From positions 86,816 to 150,815 of the forward strand of contig NZ_VTOK01000012.1 in NCBI RefSeq assembly GCF_009765375.1: a DNA stretch of 64,000 nt, written 5' to 3'. Positions 9,548 through 18,295 of the stretch are shown piece after piece (the stretch's first letter is position 1; each line of letters starts with the position of its first letter). The position numbers and the translations under genes are program-made. Origin of the DNA: Alteribacillus sp. YIM 98480 (lineage in GTDB: Bacteria > Bacillota > Bacilli > Bacillales > Marinococcaceae). Below the pieces are notes generated by a model. It searched no databases. It worked only from the letters and a program-made list of their open reading frames with translations, and was not told the origin of the DNA.

Positions 9548-10285
9548 TTATTCTTTTGATTGAAACCATTTTAATCGATAACCTTCTTTTGCAGCTTCCC
9601 CAAGCTGCCCAAGCAGCCGATAATTTGCAGCCGCGCCGACAACTGCTCCAAAACCAGGCATGAGTTGAAGTAATTTGACTAAATCAATATGATCTCTATA
9701 TTGCTGCTGAAAAGACGTCCAATCCCATTCCGTTGCCATCGATATTTTTCTTGGTTTGTCACTAATATATTCTTCCCAATTTTCCAGCCTATCTGCTGTT
9801 TCATACTTTTTTTCTGGGCTTGAAAATGCTGCTTGGAAAAGATGAAGCATATACAATCTGTCTCTAAAATCGTGTACATCTAATCCGTATATTTGTGCAG
9901 CAGAGAATAAAAATCGCATTTTAAAACCGAGAAGAAGCGGAAAATCAGCCGCTCCTAAAAAGATGCCGCCAGCGCCAGTGCCTGCTCCTTCCGCTGCGGC
10001 CCCTTTTTGAAAAACAGGAATAAGTTCTTGAAGCTTCTCATCGGCTTCTCTTAGAGTTTGTGCTTTCTCATAGTCTCCTTTTGGTAAATACTCGGAGCCA
10101 TTTATTACACCTTCTACCATCTGTTTAACAGCCTGCCCCATTAAATGATGAAACTTTTTAGGAACTAAATTATTCATTCTGCTTTGGATGTTTTTTGTAA
10201 AAGTTTGCGTCATACTGGATGGTTTTTTTAGCTTTCTAAGCCACACTTGAACATCTTCATAAGCCTGTTGTTCATACGTATCCAT
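9548..10285 (-). CDS. ecsC: EcsC family protein
   Basis: Third gene of the ecs cluster. EcsC-family proteins have no firmly assigned biochemical role. The 245-aa protein has a charged N-terminal half and a Gly/Ala-rich stretch (AAAEGAGTGAGGIFLGAADFP, cut here) that may be membrane-associated, as in family members. It follows ecsB after 11 nt, and a GGAGGGGGA ribosome binding site precedes the ATG, so it belongs to the ecsA-ecsB-ecsC operon. Confidence 0.9.
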   Translation of the reverse strand: MDTYEQQAYEDVQVWLRKLKKPSSMTQTFTKNIQSRMNNLVPKKFHHLMGQAVKQMVEGVINGSEYLPKGDYEKAQTLREADEKLQELIPVFQKGAAAEGAGTGAGGIFLGAADFPLLLGFKMRFLFSAAQIYGLDVHDFRDRLYMLHLFQAAFSSPEKKYETADRLENWEEYISDKPRKISMATEWDWTSFQQQYRDHIDLVKLLQLMPGFGAVVGAAANYRLLGQLGEAAKEGYRLKWFQSKE

Positions 10286-10296
10286 TAATCCCCCTC

Positions 10297-11517
10297 CTAA
10301 TTCGTTTGGAGTACGCTCCTTTTTCCTTTATACACTGGGTACGTTAGACTGAATGTGAATCCTGCCGCTAAAATCAAGAGGCCAGGTAACACACTCACAC
10401 TTACAATCCAGTAAACAACGGTCAGCAATATAGTCTGGAATATTAATAATTTTTTCATTAACTGTTTGAAAGCCGATTCTTTTTCATGATAAGAAACAGG
10501 ATACAAATCAGGCCACATGATAGTATCCAAATGATGCCATAGTGTCTTTAACTGAACACTCGTCATATATAAAAACAACAAAGCAGCTCCCAATCGAACC
10601 CATTCAGACGGAAAAGCATACATTACTAAAGCACTTGTTAACAAAAGCCTTACATACATTCCGAAATATTCCCCCGAACGTATGAATGCTTTTCCAAACA
10701 ATACCGAGTATATAGAGCCTGAATTCCATAAGTAACGGTCTGCAGCTGCTGATAACCATCGTCTGCGCCTCACCGCCATTTTTATATGAGGCACATCTGT
10801 AAAGGACTGCACAAATCGATAGAATGCTGATAAACGTTTTTCCTCTAGACGAAGCAGCAATTCCCATTTTAATGGATGATTTCTTAAAAGTTTTATATGA
10901 TAAAAACCGTAAAGAAATACCATGATCAGTAAAACAGTCAATACAAACCACAACGGTGCTGCCACGAATAGAAAATAACAATAAATCGCATTAATCAGCG
11001 CTCTTCCCCCGATGTGTGCTTTTCGTTTATCATCATCTTGTATTCGAATTTCTGCCCAGCGCACAGCATAATTCCATATATTTCCTGCCAGCAGGAGAAA
11101 TAACACGATATAAAGATAGCTGGTATTTGATGATACTCTATCTTGAAATAGGGGCCCAGTCAGCAGTAATAAAATAGCTAACGGAACAGATTGCATCACA
11201 ATAGAATAGATAACAGACTTACGAAAATAAGATTTTAATTGTTGTTCTAAAGGCAATAAAAAAACTAAATCCCCTTCTTTAAGAAATGTACGAAGAGGGC
11301 AGACAGTTAGTAAATAGGTGAATAACGCCGTAAGCACGAAAGGAACTGGAAAAGTTTCAGGAAGCCATTCGATAAATGAAGGATAAAAATAGCCGCCTGC
11401 TAAGAACAAGGCATATAAACTGAACATAAAACCGCTGTTTCCTAACAGACGAAGGTAACGGATCGCCTCATTCCAAAAACGTTTTGATCGTTCTTCCCAT
11501 AAATCAGTAACATCCAT
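10297..11517 (-). CDS. ecsB: ABC transporter permease EcsB
   Basis: Membrane subunit of the Ecs exporter. In B. subtilis, loss of Ecs affects protein secretion, competence and RasP-dependent intramembrane proteolysis. The 406-aa protein is highly hydrophobic, with about eight or more predicted membrane spans, and has a basic cytoplasmic loop (EEKRLSAFYRFVQSF). Its ATG shares a base with the ecsA stop codon (TAATG), so translation is coupled to ecsA. Confidence 0.93.
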   Translation of the reverse strand: MDVTDLWEERSKRFWNEAIRYLRLLGNSGFMFSLYALFLAGGYFYPSFIEWLPETFPVPFVLTALFTYLLTVCPLRTFLKEGDLVFLLPLEQQLKSYFRKSVIYSIVMQSVPLAILLLLTGPLFQDRVSSNTSYLYIVLFLLLAGNIWNYAVRWAEIRIQDDDKRKAHIGGRALINAIYCYFLFVAAPLWFVLTVLLIMVFLYGFYHIKLLRNHPLKWELLLRLEEKRLSAFYRFVQSFTDVPHIKMAVRRRRWLSAAADRYLWNSGSIYSVLFGKAFIRSGEYFGMYVRLLLTSALVMYAFPSEWVRLGAALLFLYMTSVQLKTLWHHLDTIMWPDLYPVSYHEKESAFKQLMKKLLIFQTILLTVVYWIVSVSVLPGLLILAAGFTFSLTYPVYKGKRSVLQTN

Positions 11518-12257
11518 TATATTTCTCCTTTAGTTACTTCTATGTATAAATCATCCAAGTTAGCATCTGCCATACCAGCCTGCTCCCTCAATTCTTTCAA
11601 CGTCCCGCTTAGACGGATTTGACCCTCGTGCAAAAGAATAAATCGATCACAATAACGTTCGGCAGTAGACAGGATATGAGTAGACATTAAAATGCCTGCT
11701 CCTTCTTCTTTCATTTGTACCATCATATCAAGCAGTGATTTTATAGCTACAGGATCTAGTCCTACAAATGGTTCATCCACTATATATAATTCAGGTTTGA
11801 CTAAGAATGCACACATAATCATTACTTTTTGGCGCATCCCTTTAGAAAAATGACTTGGAAACCAATCTTTCATTTTTTCCATTCTATATTCTTCTAAAAG
11901 TGCAGTTACTCTTTCTTTAAAAACCTTACCTTCTAATCCATATGCCATAGCAGTTAATTTTAAGTGTTCCCATAACGTTAGTTCATCATATAATACTGGA
12001 GTTTCGGGGATATATGTAAACGTTTTTCGATATGTTTCAGGTTGTTCTTGAAAACGTTGTCCATTTATTCGGATTTCACCTTGGACTGGTTCCATTAATC
12101 CCAGCACATGTTTTATGGTCGTACTTTTGCCGGCACCATTTAAACCTATTAAACCCACCATTTCTCCTTTATTTAAACTGAAATTAAGTTCGTGTAATAC
12201 AGGCTTATGAATATTGTAGCCTCCACTAACGTTATCTAATTCTAACAAATCTGTCAT
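11517..12257 (-). CDS. ecsA: ABC transporter ATP-binding protein EcsA
   Basis: Energises the EcsAB complex on the cytoplasmic face. The 246-aa ATPase has Walker A GLNGAGKSTT (about 36-45), the signature SKGMRQK in place of the usual LSGGQ, Walker B LYIVDEP and the switch His in STHILS. The start ATG has GGAG upstream. It is the first gene of the ecs operon. In B. subtilis, hit is immediately divergent from ecsA; here a lipoprotein gene and an acyl-CoA synthetase gene separate them. Confidence 0.95.
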   Translation of the reverse strand: MTDLLELDNVSGGYNIHKPVLHELNFSLNKGEMVGLIGLNGAGKSTTIKHVLGLMEPVQGEIRINGQRFQEQPETYRKTFTYIPETPVLYDELTLWEHLKLTAMAYGLEGKVFKERVTALLEEYRMEKMKDWFPSHFSKGMRQKVMIMCAFLVKPELYIVDEPFVGLDPVAIKSLLDMMVQMKEEGAGILMSTHILSTAERYCDRFILLHEGQIRLSGTLKELREQAGMADANLDDLYIEVTKGEI

Positions 12258-12345
12258 ATCTTTACTCCTTTAATTAGCTTTTTACCTGTTTGCAACGGCA
12301 CAATCTTTATTTTACCCTCTCGGAATGCAGAGGAAAAGAAGCTGT

Positions 12346-12391
12346 TAAAAAACCTTCGAAACGGAAAATACTCCATTTTCAAAGGTTTTTT
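12346..12391 (-). terminator. Terminator after the PCYCGC lipoprotein gene
   Basis: AAAACCTTTGAAA pairs with TTTCGAAGGTTTT (one mismatch) across a 14-nt loop, and a run of T follows on the minus strand. Confidence 0.7.
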
Positions 12392-12396
12392 CTATT

Positions 12397-12885
12397 TCAT
12401 ACTTGCGGCTTTGGCGTCGGAGTAGGTTCCATATCACTGTCATTATAAGTTTCATCAATGGTTTCTCGTATTTCTCTATCTGAATAGCCTTTATTTTTCA
12501 TTTCCACAGCTGCTGCAGCTATCTCAAGGCACACACCGCATTTCATGCCATGATTGTTCCATACAACAGTATTATCTTCATTTACATGATCTATAAAACA
12601 GTCAAATGCATGTTCATGACCAGCAGACTCTCCGCATCCGCAATAACATGGAATGTGTGTTAAAAGTTCTTGATGGTCGGCAGTTTCTTCATAAATGGAT
12701 GGAATAGAGCCGTTGGCGTGTTCTAAAAATTGCGGACTCTCTTCAGCGGAAGCTGTCGTTTCCAATATATCATATCCTTTTTCTTCTTGTTCTCCTACAG
12801 CCGGTCCGGCATTTTCAGGTTCAGAACATGCAGCAAGAGTAACAGCTATACCAAGAAGTAAAACTACATTTTTAACTTTTTTCAT
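12397..12885 (-). CDS. PCYCGC-motif lipoprotein, function unknown
   Basis: The 162-aa product has a lipoprotein signal peptide (LGIAVTLAAC, lipid-acceptor Cys20). A flexible acidic linker precedes a compact domain with the PCYCGCG motif (Cys80, Cys82, Cys84), Cys96 in FDCFIDH and a CGVC pair (Cys116, Cys119), plus several His. The family is recognised in Bacillaceae but has no known function. The Cys/His set would suit metal or haem binding or thiol chemistry outside the membrane; that is inference. The gene stands alone with its own terminator, upstream of and co-oriented with ecsA. Confidence 0.85.
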   Translation of the reverse strand: MKKVKNVVLLLGIAVTLAACSEPENAGPAVGEQEEKGYDILETTASAEESPQFLEHANGSIPSIYEETADHQELLTHIPCYCGCGESAGHEHAFDCFIDHVNEDNTVVWNNHGMKCGVCLEIAAAAVEMKNKGYSDREIRETIDETYNDSDMEPTPTPKPQV

Positions 12886-13007
12886 ACCTTCACCTTTTCA
12901 TATTTTTTTCATTATTTATTGTATCATAGTCTCTGATCTGTATTTCCTGACAATTATATGGCATAACGGTCCTTCTGACTTTAAAAAGTTCGGTCCAAAT
13001 ATATTAG

Positions 13008-13085
13008 AAAAACTTTGCTTACCGTCAAATCCAAATAGCAATATGCTTTGATTTTTTAGCAAAGTGAAACTTCCTAAAGCGCAAG
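13008..13085 (+). repeat. Interspersed degenerate repeat, family B, copy fused to family A
   Basis: AAAAACTTTGCTTACCG matches the left landmark of family B, and ATTTTTTAGCAAAGTGAAAC plus TTCCTAAAG matches the right one. It merges with the family A copy that starts at 13077. Confidence 0.5.
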
Positions 13086-13239
13086 CGCCTTGCTCACGAG
13101 CGAAAAGTCCTGGAGGGGCGGCATATGGAAAACTGATCTTTGCTTTTCATTGACGAACTGAAGGAATCTCGAGCGAGTAGGCGCTGAAGCTAGACATGTA
13201 AAATGCCAAATATTTATGATTTTTTACCTTTTAAAAAAA
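13077..13239 (+). repeat. Interspersed repeat, family A, copy 1 (about 163 bp)
   Basis: Nearly identical along its length to 33292-33448. The ends are inverted: AGCGCCTTGCTC near the left end pairs with GAGCGAGTAGGCGCT near 13171-13185. A conserved tail (TGCCAAATATTTAT...ACCTTTTAAAAAAA) runs into the terminator of the adjacent minus-strand gene. Confidence 0.85.
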
Positions 13240-13273
13240 GAGAGAACACTCCCCTAACGCGAAGCATTCTCCC
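13233..13273 (-). terminator. Terminator of the acyl-CoA synthetase gene
   Basis: On the minus strand GGGAGAA pairs with TTCTCTC around a 16-20 nt loop, followed by seven T. The T-run is the last part of the family A repeat. Confidence 0.7.
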
Positions 13274-13294
13274 TTGGTTACTTTTCTTGACGCA

Positions 13295-14887
13295 CTAATT
13301 AACTTTTCGTTCTTTTTCACCCCAAAACTCTTTACGAAGCTGTACTTTCTGAATTTTGCCGGACGCAGTTTTGGGGAGAGCATCAATAAATGATATGCTT
13401 TTTGGTGCTTTAAAATGAGCCATTTTATTTCTAGCGAAGCTTATTAGCTCTTGAACCGAAACGTTAGACCCTTCTCTTTTAACGACAACGGCATGAGGAA
13501 CTTCTCCCCATTTTTCATGAGGAATAGCAACCACTGCTGCTTCTACTACATCTGGGTGATCATATAAATGCCCTTCTACTTCGATCGAAGAAATATTTTC
13601 TCCACCGCTTATGATGACATCTTTCTTTCTGTCTACAATTTCAATGTAACCATTTGTATCGACTACTGCCATGTCTCCGGTATGCAGCCAGCCGTTTTTT
13701 ATCGTGTCTGATGTTGCTTCCGGATTTTTTAAATACCCTTCCATCGCATTATTTGAACGAACAATTACTTCCCCTATTGTAATGCCATTTGCTGGCACCT
13801 GGTTACCTTCATCATCTGCCACTCTTACTTCTGAACCTATCATAGCGTATCCCGTTTTGGCTTTCGTATAATGTTTTTCTTCTACAGACAAATGAGAATG
13901 CTGTGGACGAATTTGTGAAATAGTGACGAGCGGAGAAATCTCGGTCATTCCATAAACTTGTATAAATTCCCAGCCAAGATCTTTTTCTACTTTTGTTACA
14001 AAAGCAGGAGGCGGTGCAGAACCAGCAATTACAATGCGCATGTCTTGGTGTGTATTTAATTGTTCTTTATTTAAACCGTAATATTCTAACAATATATTTA
14101 AGACTGTTGGGGCCATATGAGCTACTGTCGCTTTATGTTTTTGTATATTCTCGAAAATGGAAGCAGGTTCTATCTTCCTTTGCATAACCTGCGTAGCTCC
14201 ATTTGCAGTATAATAAAAAGGAGAGCCCCACCCATTTACATGAAACATTGGCAAAACGTGTAAAAGCGTGTCTTGATCGGAAACACGAAGGTGATGCATT
14301 GCTGACATAGCGTGCAAGTAATTGCTGCGATGTGTCAGCAATACTCCTTTAGGGTTGCCCGTAGTGCCGCTTGTATAAAGCAGACTTGCAATGTCATGTT
14401 CATCGAGTTCAACCCGTTCAAAAGTATCCTTAGAAAATTGTTCACGCCAAATGTCATAACTTTTATATTCTTCCGTATTCGACTCAGCTCCGTGAACAAT
14501 AATCGTTTCTACCGTCTCAAGTTTCGGAATAATCGGCTGGATCAATGGAAATAATTCGTTTTCTACAAACAAAACTTTACTTTCACTATGGTTTAAAATA
14601 AATTGATAGTCATCTGGTTTCAACCTAGTGTTAAGGGGTGTCATAACAGCTCCCAGCTGGAACACACCATAAAACCCTTCTAGCATTTCAAGTGTGTTAG
14701 GAGCAAGATAAGCGACTTTATCGCCTTTTTTTATATTAAGCGCTTTCAAACCGTGCGATAATTTATTTACCCTATCGTTTAATTCCGAATACGTTACTTT
14801 TTTGTTTTCATCAATAACTGCAATTTTTTCACCATATAGATCAACTGCTCGGTCAAGAAACTGTGTTAGTACAAGAGGGACATACAT
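13295..14887 (-). CDS. Fatty-acyl-CoA synthetase (AMP-forming)
   Basis: Activates a carboxylic acid, probably a medium- or long-chain fatty acid, to its CoA thioester through an acyl-adenylate. The 530-aa protein has the P-loop LLYTSGTTGNPKG (about 167-179), the adenylate motif YGMTEISPL, the GWLHTGDMA hinge region and the C-terminal catalytic Lys segment LPKTASGKIQK. All motifs look intact. RBS AGGAGGAATTATA precedes the ATG. B. subtilis has lcfB in the wider region, but I cannot claim orthology. It could compensate for the broken yngI at 41 kb. Confidence 0.9.
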   Translation of the reverse strand: MYVPLVLTQFLDRAVDLYGEKIAVIDENKKVTYSELNDRVNKLSHGLKALNIKKGDKVAYLAPNTLEMLEGFYGVFQLGAVMTPLNTRLKPDDYQFILNHSESKVLFVENELFPLIQPIIPKLETVETIIVHGAESNTEEYKSYDIWREQFSKDTFERVELDEHDIASLLYTSGTTGNPKGVLLTHRSNYLHAMSAMHHLRVSDQDTLLHVLPMFHVNGWGSPFYYTANGATQVMQRKIEPASIFENIQKHKATVAHMAPTVLNILLEYYGLNKEQLNTHQDMRIVIAGSAPPPAFVTKVEKDLGWEFIQVYGMTEISPLVTISQIRPQHSHLSVEEKHYTKAKTGYAMIGSEVRVADDEGNQVPANGITIGEVIVRSNNAMEGYLKNPEATSDTIKNGWLHTGDMAVVDTNGYIEIVDRKKDVIISGGENISSIEVEGHLYDHPDVVEAAVVAIPHEKWGEVPHAVVVKREGSNVSVQELISFARNKMAHFKAPKSISFIDALPKTASGKIQKVQLRKEFWGEKERKVN

Positions 14888-14999
14888 TATAATTCCTCCT
14901 TTGCCTTCATGACTAGTAAGATAATAGTATTATATCATTCTCCATATTTAATTGTAAGAATTTTATTAATTATTCAGTTGTACTACAGATATGCTCTTA

Positions 15000-15028
15000 T
15001 TGTTTTCACTTACATTGGCTGATAAGAT
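15000..15028 (+). promoter_or_regulatory. Candidate sigma-A promoter of hit
   Basis: TTGTTT (15000-15005), a 17-bp spacer and TAAGAT (15023-15028) lie 40 bp before the hit start. The match is moderate and judged by eye only. Confidence 0.35.
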
Positions 15029-15067
15029 AATGGAAAATAATACTTTCACCAGAAAGGAGAGAAAAAG

Positions 15068-15496
15068 ATGAAAAGAGACGAAAATTGTATTTTTTGTAAA
15101 ATAGTTGCCGGCGACATTCCTGCTTCTATTGTATATGAAGACGAGAATGTTATAGCTTTTGCAGATATTGGACAAGTTACAAAAGGTCATACGTTGTTAA
15201 TACCTAAAGATCATCAGTCAAATGTATATGAATTGCAAGAAGACACGGCTTCTCAATTATTCAGAGTTGTCCCTAAGATCGCTAGCGCCATCAAAAAAGA
15301 ATTCAATCCTGCGGGATTAAATCTTGTTAACAATAACGGCGAAGCTGCTTCTCAATCTGTTTTTCATTATCACCTGCACTTTATCCCCCGCTATGGAACA
15401 GAAGATGGTTTTCAGCCGACTTGGCAGGATAACAGCAGTAAATATTCAGCAGAAGACCTTCAGCAAATTGCACAAGGGATTAACCAGCACCTTTAA
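15068..15496 (+). CDS. hit: HIT-family nucleotide-binding hydrolase
   Basis: A histidine-triad nucleotide hydrolase or transferase acting on AMP-linked substrates; the natural substrate is not known. The 142-aa protein starts with the zinc-type motif CIFCKIVAGDIPA and carries the catalytic triad HYHLHFIPRY near residues 100-109. AAAGGAG lies 8 nt upstream of the ATG. B. subtilis has hit between ecsA and the yhaH/serC genes, matching this setting. A terminator follows. Confidence 0.95.
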   Translation: MKRDENCIFCKIVAGDIPASIVYEDENVIAFADIGQVTKGHTLLIPKDHQSNVYELQEDTASQLFRVVPKIASAIKKEFNPAGLNLVNNNGEAASQSVFHYHLHFIPRYGTEDGFQPTWQDNSSKYSAEDLQQIAQGINQHL

Positions 15497-15517
15497 ACAA
15501 TGATATAAATATTATTT

Positions 15518-15545
15518 CCTGTTGGATGATCCAGCAGGTTTTTTT
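15518..15545 (+). terminator. Terminator of hit
   Basis: CCTG-T-TGGAT and ATCCA-G-CAGG form a tight stem followed by eight T. Confidence 0.85.
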
Positions 15546-15683
15546 ACTAAACGACAAAGAACAATAAAATTTCTACTTTTCTGCTACCTTTTCAAAAAAA
15601 TATTAGCACTTCTAAGGCAGTTTTGTTAGGATATTCACAAAAGCAATTTATTAATTTTGTTAGTTATTAAAGGAGTGGAAAAT

Positions 15684-16769
15684 ATGGCCAGAGCCCATAA
15701 TTTTAATGCAGGTCCTGCAGCTCTTCCTGTCGAGGTCCTGGAAGAAGCGCAAAAAGAACTCGTAAATTTTAATAATACTGGGATGTCTGTAATGGAATTA
15801 AGTCATCGCAGCAAAGATTATGAAGCAGTACATAATGAAGCAATCTCTTTAGTAAAAGATCTGCTAAACGTACCAGATGATTATGAAGTCCTGTTAATAC
15901 AGGGCGGAGCCAGTCTTCAATTTTCAATGATCCCAATGAATTTTCTTACCAATGGAAAAACAGCAAACTATATACTTACAGGGTCCTGGTCTGAAAAAGC
16001 TTTAAAAGAGGCAAAAGCGTTAGGAGAAACAAAAATAGGCGCAGCATCTAAAGACAGTAACTATACGTATATTCCCGATAGAAACAGCATAGAAACAAGC
16101 AGTAATGATGCCTATGTTCATATTACATCTAATAATACGATTTTTGGAACGCAGTACCATGATTTCGATTTAAACACGACCGCCCCCCTCTTTGCAGATA
16201 TGTCAAGTGATATCTTAAGCAAACCAATTCCTGTAGACCGTTTCTCCTTCATCTACGCGGGTGCGCAAAAAAACCTCGGGCCTTCAGGAGTTACGTTAGT
16301 AATAATGAAAAAAGAACTTCTTGAACAATCAAAAGAAAATATCCCTACATTATTAAAATACAACACACATGTTGAAAAAAATTCTTTGTATCATACCCCG
16401 CCGACATTTGCCATTTATATGCTTAATAAAGTACTGCATTGGATCAAGGATAACGGCGGTGCAGCTGGTATGCAAATACGTAATAAAGAAAAAGCAGAAC
16501 TGCTTTACGACGTAATTGACAACAGCGGCGGCTTTTATAATGGACATGCTCAAGAAGAGAGCCGTTCCTATATGAATGTAACCTTTAACCTTGAAAATGA
16601 AGATTTAAACCAAAAATTTCTTATGGAAGCAAAACAGGCAGGTTTTGTTGGCTTAAACGGCCACCGGTCTGTTGGAGGATGCAGAGCTTCTATATATAAT
16701 GCTGTTTCTGTCGAATCCTGTAAAGCCTTAAAAGATTTTATGATCGATTTTCAACAAAAAAATCAATAA
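15684..16769 (+). CDS. serC: Phosphoserine aminotransferase
   Basis: A PLP enzyme that makes O-phosphoserine from 3-phosphohydroxypyruvate and glutamate in serine synthesis. The protein is 361 aa, with the family start FNAGPAALPVEVL, HRSKDYEAVH, the PLP lysine Lys196 in AGAQKNLGPSG and a C-terminal GLNGHRSVGGCRASIYNA. I chose the ATG at 15684: AAGGAG is 9 nt upstream, and the longer frame from TTG at 15657 would add nine residues that precede the family N-terminus. The gene is monocistronic. Confidence 0.97.
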   Translation: MARAHNFNAGPAALPVEVLEEAQKELVNFNNTGMSVMELSHRSKDYEAVHNEAISLVKDLLNVPDDYEVLLIQGGASLQFSMIPMNFLTNGKTANYILTGSWSEKALKEAKALGETKIGAASKDSNYTYIPDRNSIETSSNDAYVHITSNNTIFGTQYHDFDLNTTAPLFADMSSDILSKPIPVDRFSFIYAGAQKNLGPSGVTLVIMKKELLEQSKENIPTLLKYNTHVEKNSLYHTPPTFAIYMLNKVLHWIKDNGGAAGMQIRNKEKAELLYDVIDNSGGFYNGHAQEESRSYMNVTFNLENEDLNQKFLMEAKQAGFVGLNGHRSVGGCRASIYNAVSVESCKALKDFMIDFQQKNQ

Positions 16770-16796
16770 CTTTTAACGTATACCGATTTCATTTCT

Positions 16797-16834
16797 TGCT
16801 GTTTTCAGATGATAAATCTGTGGACAGCTTTTTT
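16797..16834 (+). terminator. Terminator of serC
   Basis: GCTGT...CAGAT pairs with ATCTG...ACAGC, with an internal TTT/TGG mismatch, followed by six T. Confidence 0.75.
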
Positions 16835-16942
16835 CTTTTCATTTTCCCTTTTTAACGCTAAATACCCTAGAATGCTTTTCATTGTCAAAATTTTTCTCTA
16901 TACTGTTATAAAAGAATAATATTTTAATAAATATTGTTAGAG

Positions 16943-17001
16943 AAACCTCGGCTTGTTGACAAACCTTAATACGAATGCCGTAGTTTTCTTATACTTTCCT
17001 A
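16943..17001 (+). repeat. Interspersed degenerate repeat, family B, copy upstream of yhaH
   Basis: Contains CTCGGCTTG at about 16947 and GCCGTAGTTTTCTTATACTT at 16977-16996, the two family B landmarks. The copy sits in the leader region of yhaH. Confidence 0.5.
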
Positions 17002-17035
17002 ACAGGGTAAAAAGAGAGAAAGGATAGGTGGTAGA

Positions 17036-17392
17036 GTGGATTCGAAATCATTATTTACTGGCATGTTTACCGGTTTTGTTATTGGAGGGCTTTCTGCCTT
17101 GCTTACTGCTCCCGCTTCTGGAGACAAGACTAGAGATTCTTTTAAGAACTTTAATTGGAGATCTCTTAACCAAAGAGCTGCAAGCAAAGGAAGAGGTGCA
17201 GTTCAAGATTGGCGCTATGCGGCTACTGAAGGTTTCGAAGCTGTTGATGGCTTAACACAAGAGATGAAAAGAACATACAGCCGCTATAAAGAGGAAGTAG
17301 AACCAGAAGTAGAAGCCATCCAACATCAAGTGAAAGAAATTTCAGATGCAATTGCTGAATTAAACGAACAAATTCGTAAAGAGTCTGAATAA
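17036..17392 (+). CDS. yhaH: YtxH-domain protein YhaH
   Basis: Small general-stress-type membrane protein of unknown molecular role. The 118-aa product has an N-terminal glycine-rich hydrophobic segment (FTGMFTGFVIGGLSALLTAP, about 7-26), characteristic of YtxH/YhaH proteins, followed by a charged, predicted coiled-coil tail (about 80-118). The start is GTG at 17036, with AGGTGG upstream. It lies 83 bp before hpr in the same direction, as in B. subtilis. Confidence 0.85.
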   Translation: MDSKSLFTGMFTGFVIGGLSALLTAPASGDKTRDSFKNFNWRSLNQRAASKGRGAVQDWRYAATEGFEAVDGLTQEMKRTYSRYKEEVEPEVEAIQHQVKEISDAIAELNEQIRKESE

Positions 17393-17475
17393 TTGTCGTT
17401 TGGCCTCTTTAATTTTCGGAAAAATAAATTAATTATTCTTTTTATTACAATAATACCAGAGAGAGGAGGGAGAAG

Positions 17476-18039
17476 ATGGACCAGTCTTCTTTTTCTACAA
17501 AACAGTCTATACTGTTCAGCCATAAATTTGCCCAGATTACAAAAGCATTATGGAAATCTATTGAAAAAGATTGGCAGCAATGGATTAAACCATATAATTT
17601 AAACATTAATGAACACCAAATTTTATGGATTGCATATCATATGGAGGGAGCTTCCATTTCTGATATAGCAAAATTTGGCGTAATGCATGTTTCCACAGCA
17701 TTCAACTTCTCAAAAAAACTTGAGGAAAGAGAATTGCTGACATTTTCTAAAAAAACAAATGACAAAAGAAACACGTATGTTGAATTAACTCCAGAAGGAG
17801 ATAAGCTATTATTAGCAACAATTGAAGCATATAATCCAGATACGTATAGTGTATATAACGGCGCATTGCCAATTAAAGAACTGTACGGGAAATTCCCTGA
17901 TTTTTCAGAGCTTACAACTATTCTTCGTCACATTTACGGCGAGGATTTCATGGAGATATTCGAAAAGTCCTTGTTTACGTTTAATGAAGAGTTTACAGAA
18001 GAAAATGGCACCCTCACCCCTGTAAAACCTTCCGAGTAA
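17476..18039 (+). CDS. hpr: MarR-family transition-state regulator Hpr (ScoC)
   Basis: A winged-helix DNA-binding protein. In B. subtilis it represses extracellular protease genes and other transition-state genes. The 187-aa protein has the Hpr-type N-terminus [20 protein letters not shown] and the winged helix at about 45-110 ([20 protein letters not shown] recognition region). An acidic tail replaces the longer B. subtilis C-terminus. RBS GAGGAGG precedes the ATG. Placement after yhaH and near prsA supports the symbol. Confidence 0.93.
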   Translation: MDQSSFSTKQSILFSHKFAQITKALWKSIEKDWQQWIKPYNLNINEHQILWIAYHMEGASISDIAKFGVMHVSTAFNFSKKLEERELLTFSKKTNDKRNTYVELTPEGDKLLLATIEAYNPDTYSVYNGALPIKELYGKFPDFSELTTILRHIYGEDFMEIFEKSLFTFNEEFTEENGTLTPVKPSE

Positions 18040-18065
18040 ACATAATATTTTTATACGTTTTTTAT

Positions 18066-18092
18066 TGTCTGGTTCCGTTTGCGAATCAGACA
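18066..18092 (+). terminator. Weak candidate terminator of hpr
   Basis: TGTCTG pairs with CAGACA, followed by an interrupted T-rich stretch (TTTATTTAT). Confidence 0.35.
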
Positions 18093-18295
18093 TTTATTTA
18101 TACTTTAAAGTTTTACTAAGAATCAAAGTATATTGCCATTTGGACCATAAGCCAATTTTTTTCCATTGGGAACCCCTCTCTTGTCCAGAATTGTCGAAAA
18201 GGTTTTTCTTTTGACTATTTTTCATTATTCTATTGATTTTTGACGCTTTAGGCTTTAAATTATTCAATTAGGTAGTAGAGAGAGGGGGAATCCTC

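Larger units (their letters stand above)
12886..13294. other. Intergenic region holding adjoining family B and family A repeats
   Basis: This gap of about 410 bp has no supported gene. A degenerate family B repeat (about 13008-13085) runs directly into a full family A repeat (13077-13239). The terminator of the acyl-CoA synthetase gene begins within the last bases of family A. Confidence 0.7.

Noticed and set aside
15546..15683. Riboswitch or T-box in the serC leader
   Set aside because: The leader is too short and has no T-box sequence or recognisable aptamer.
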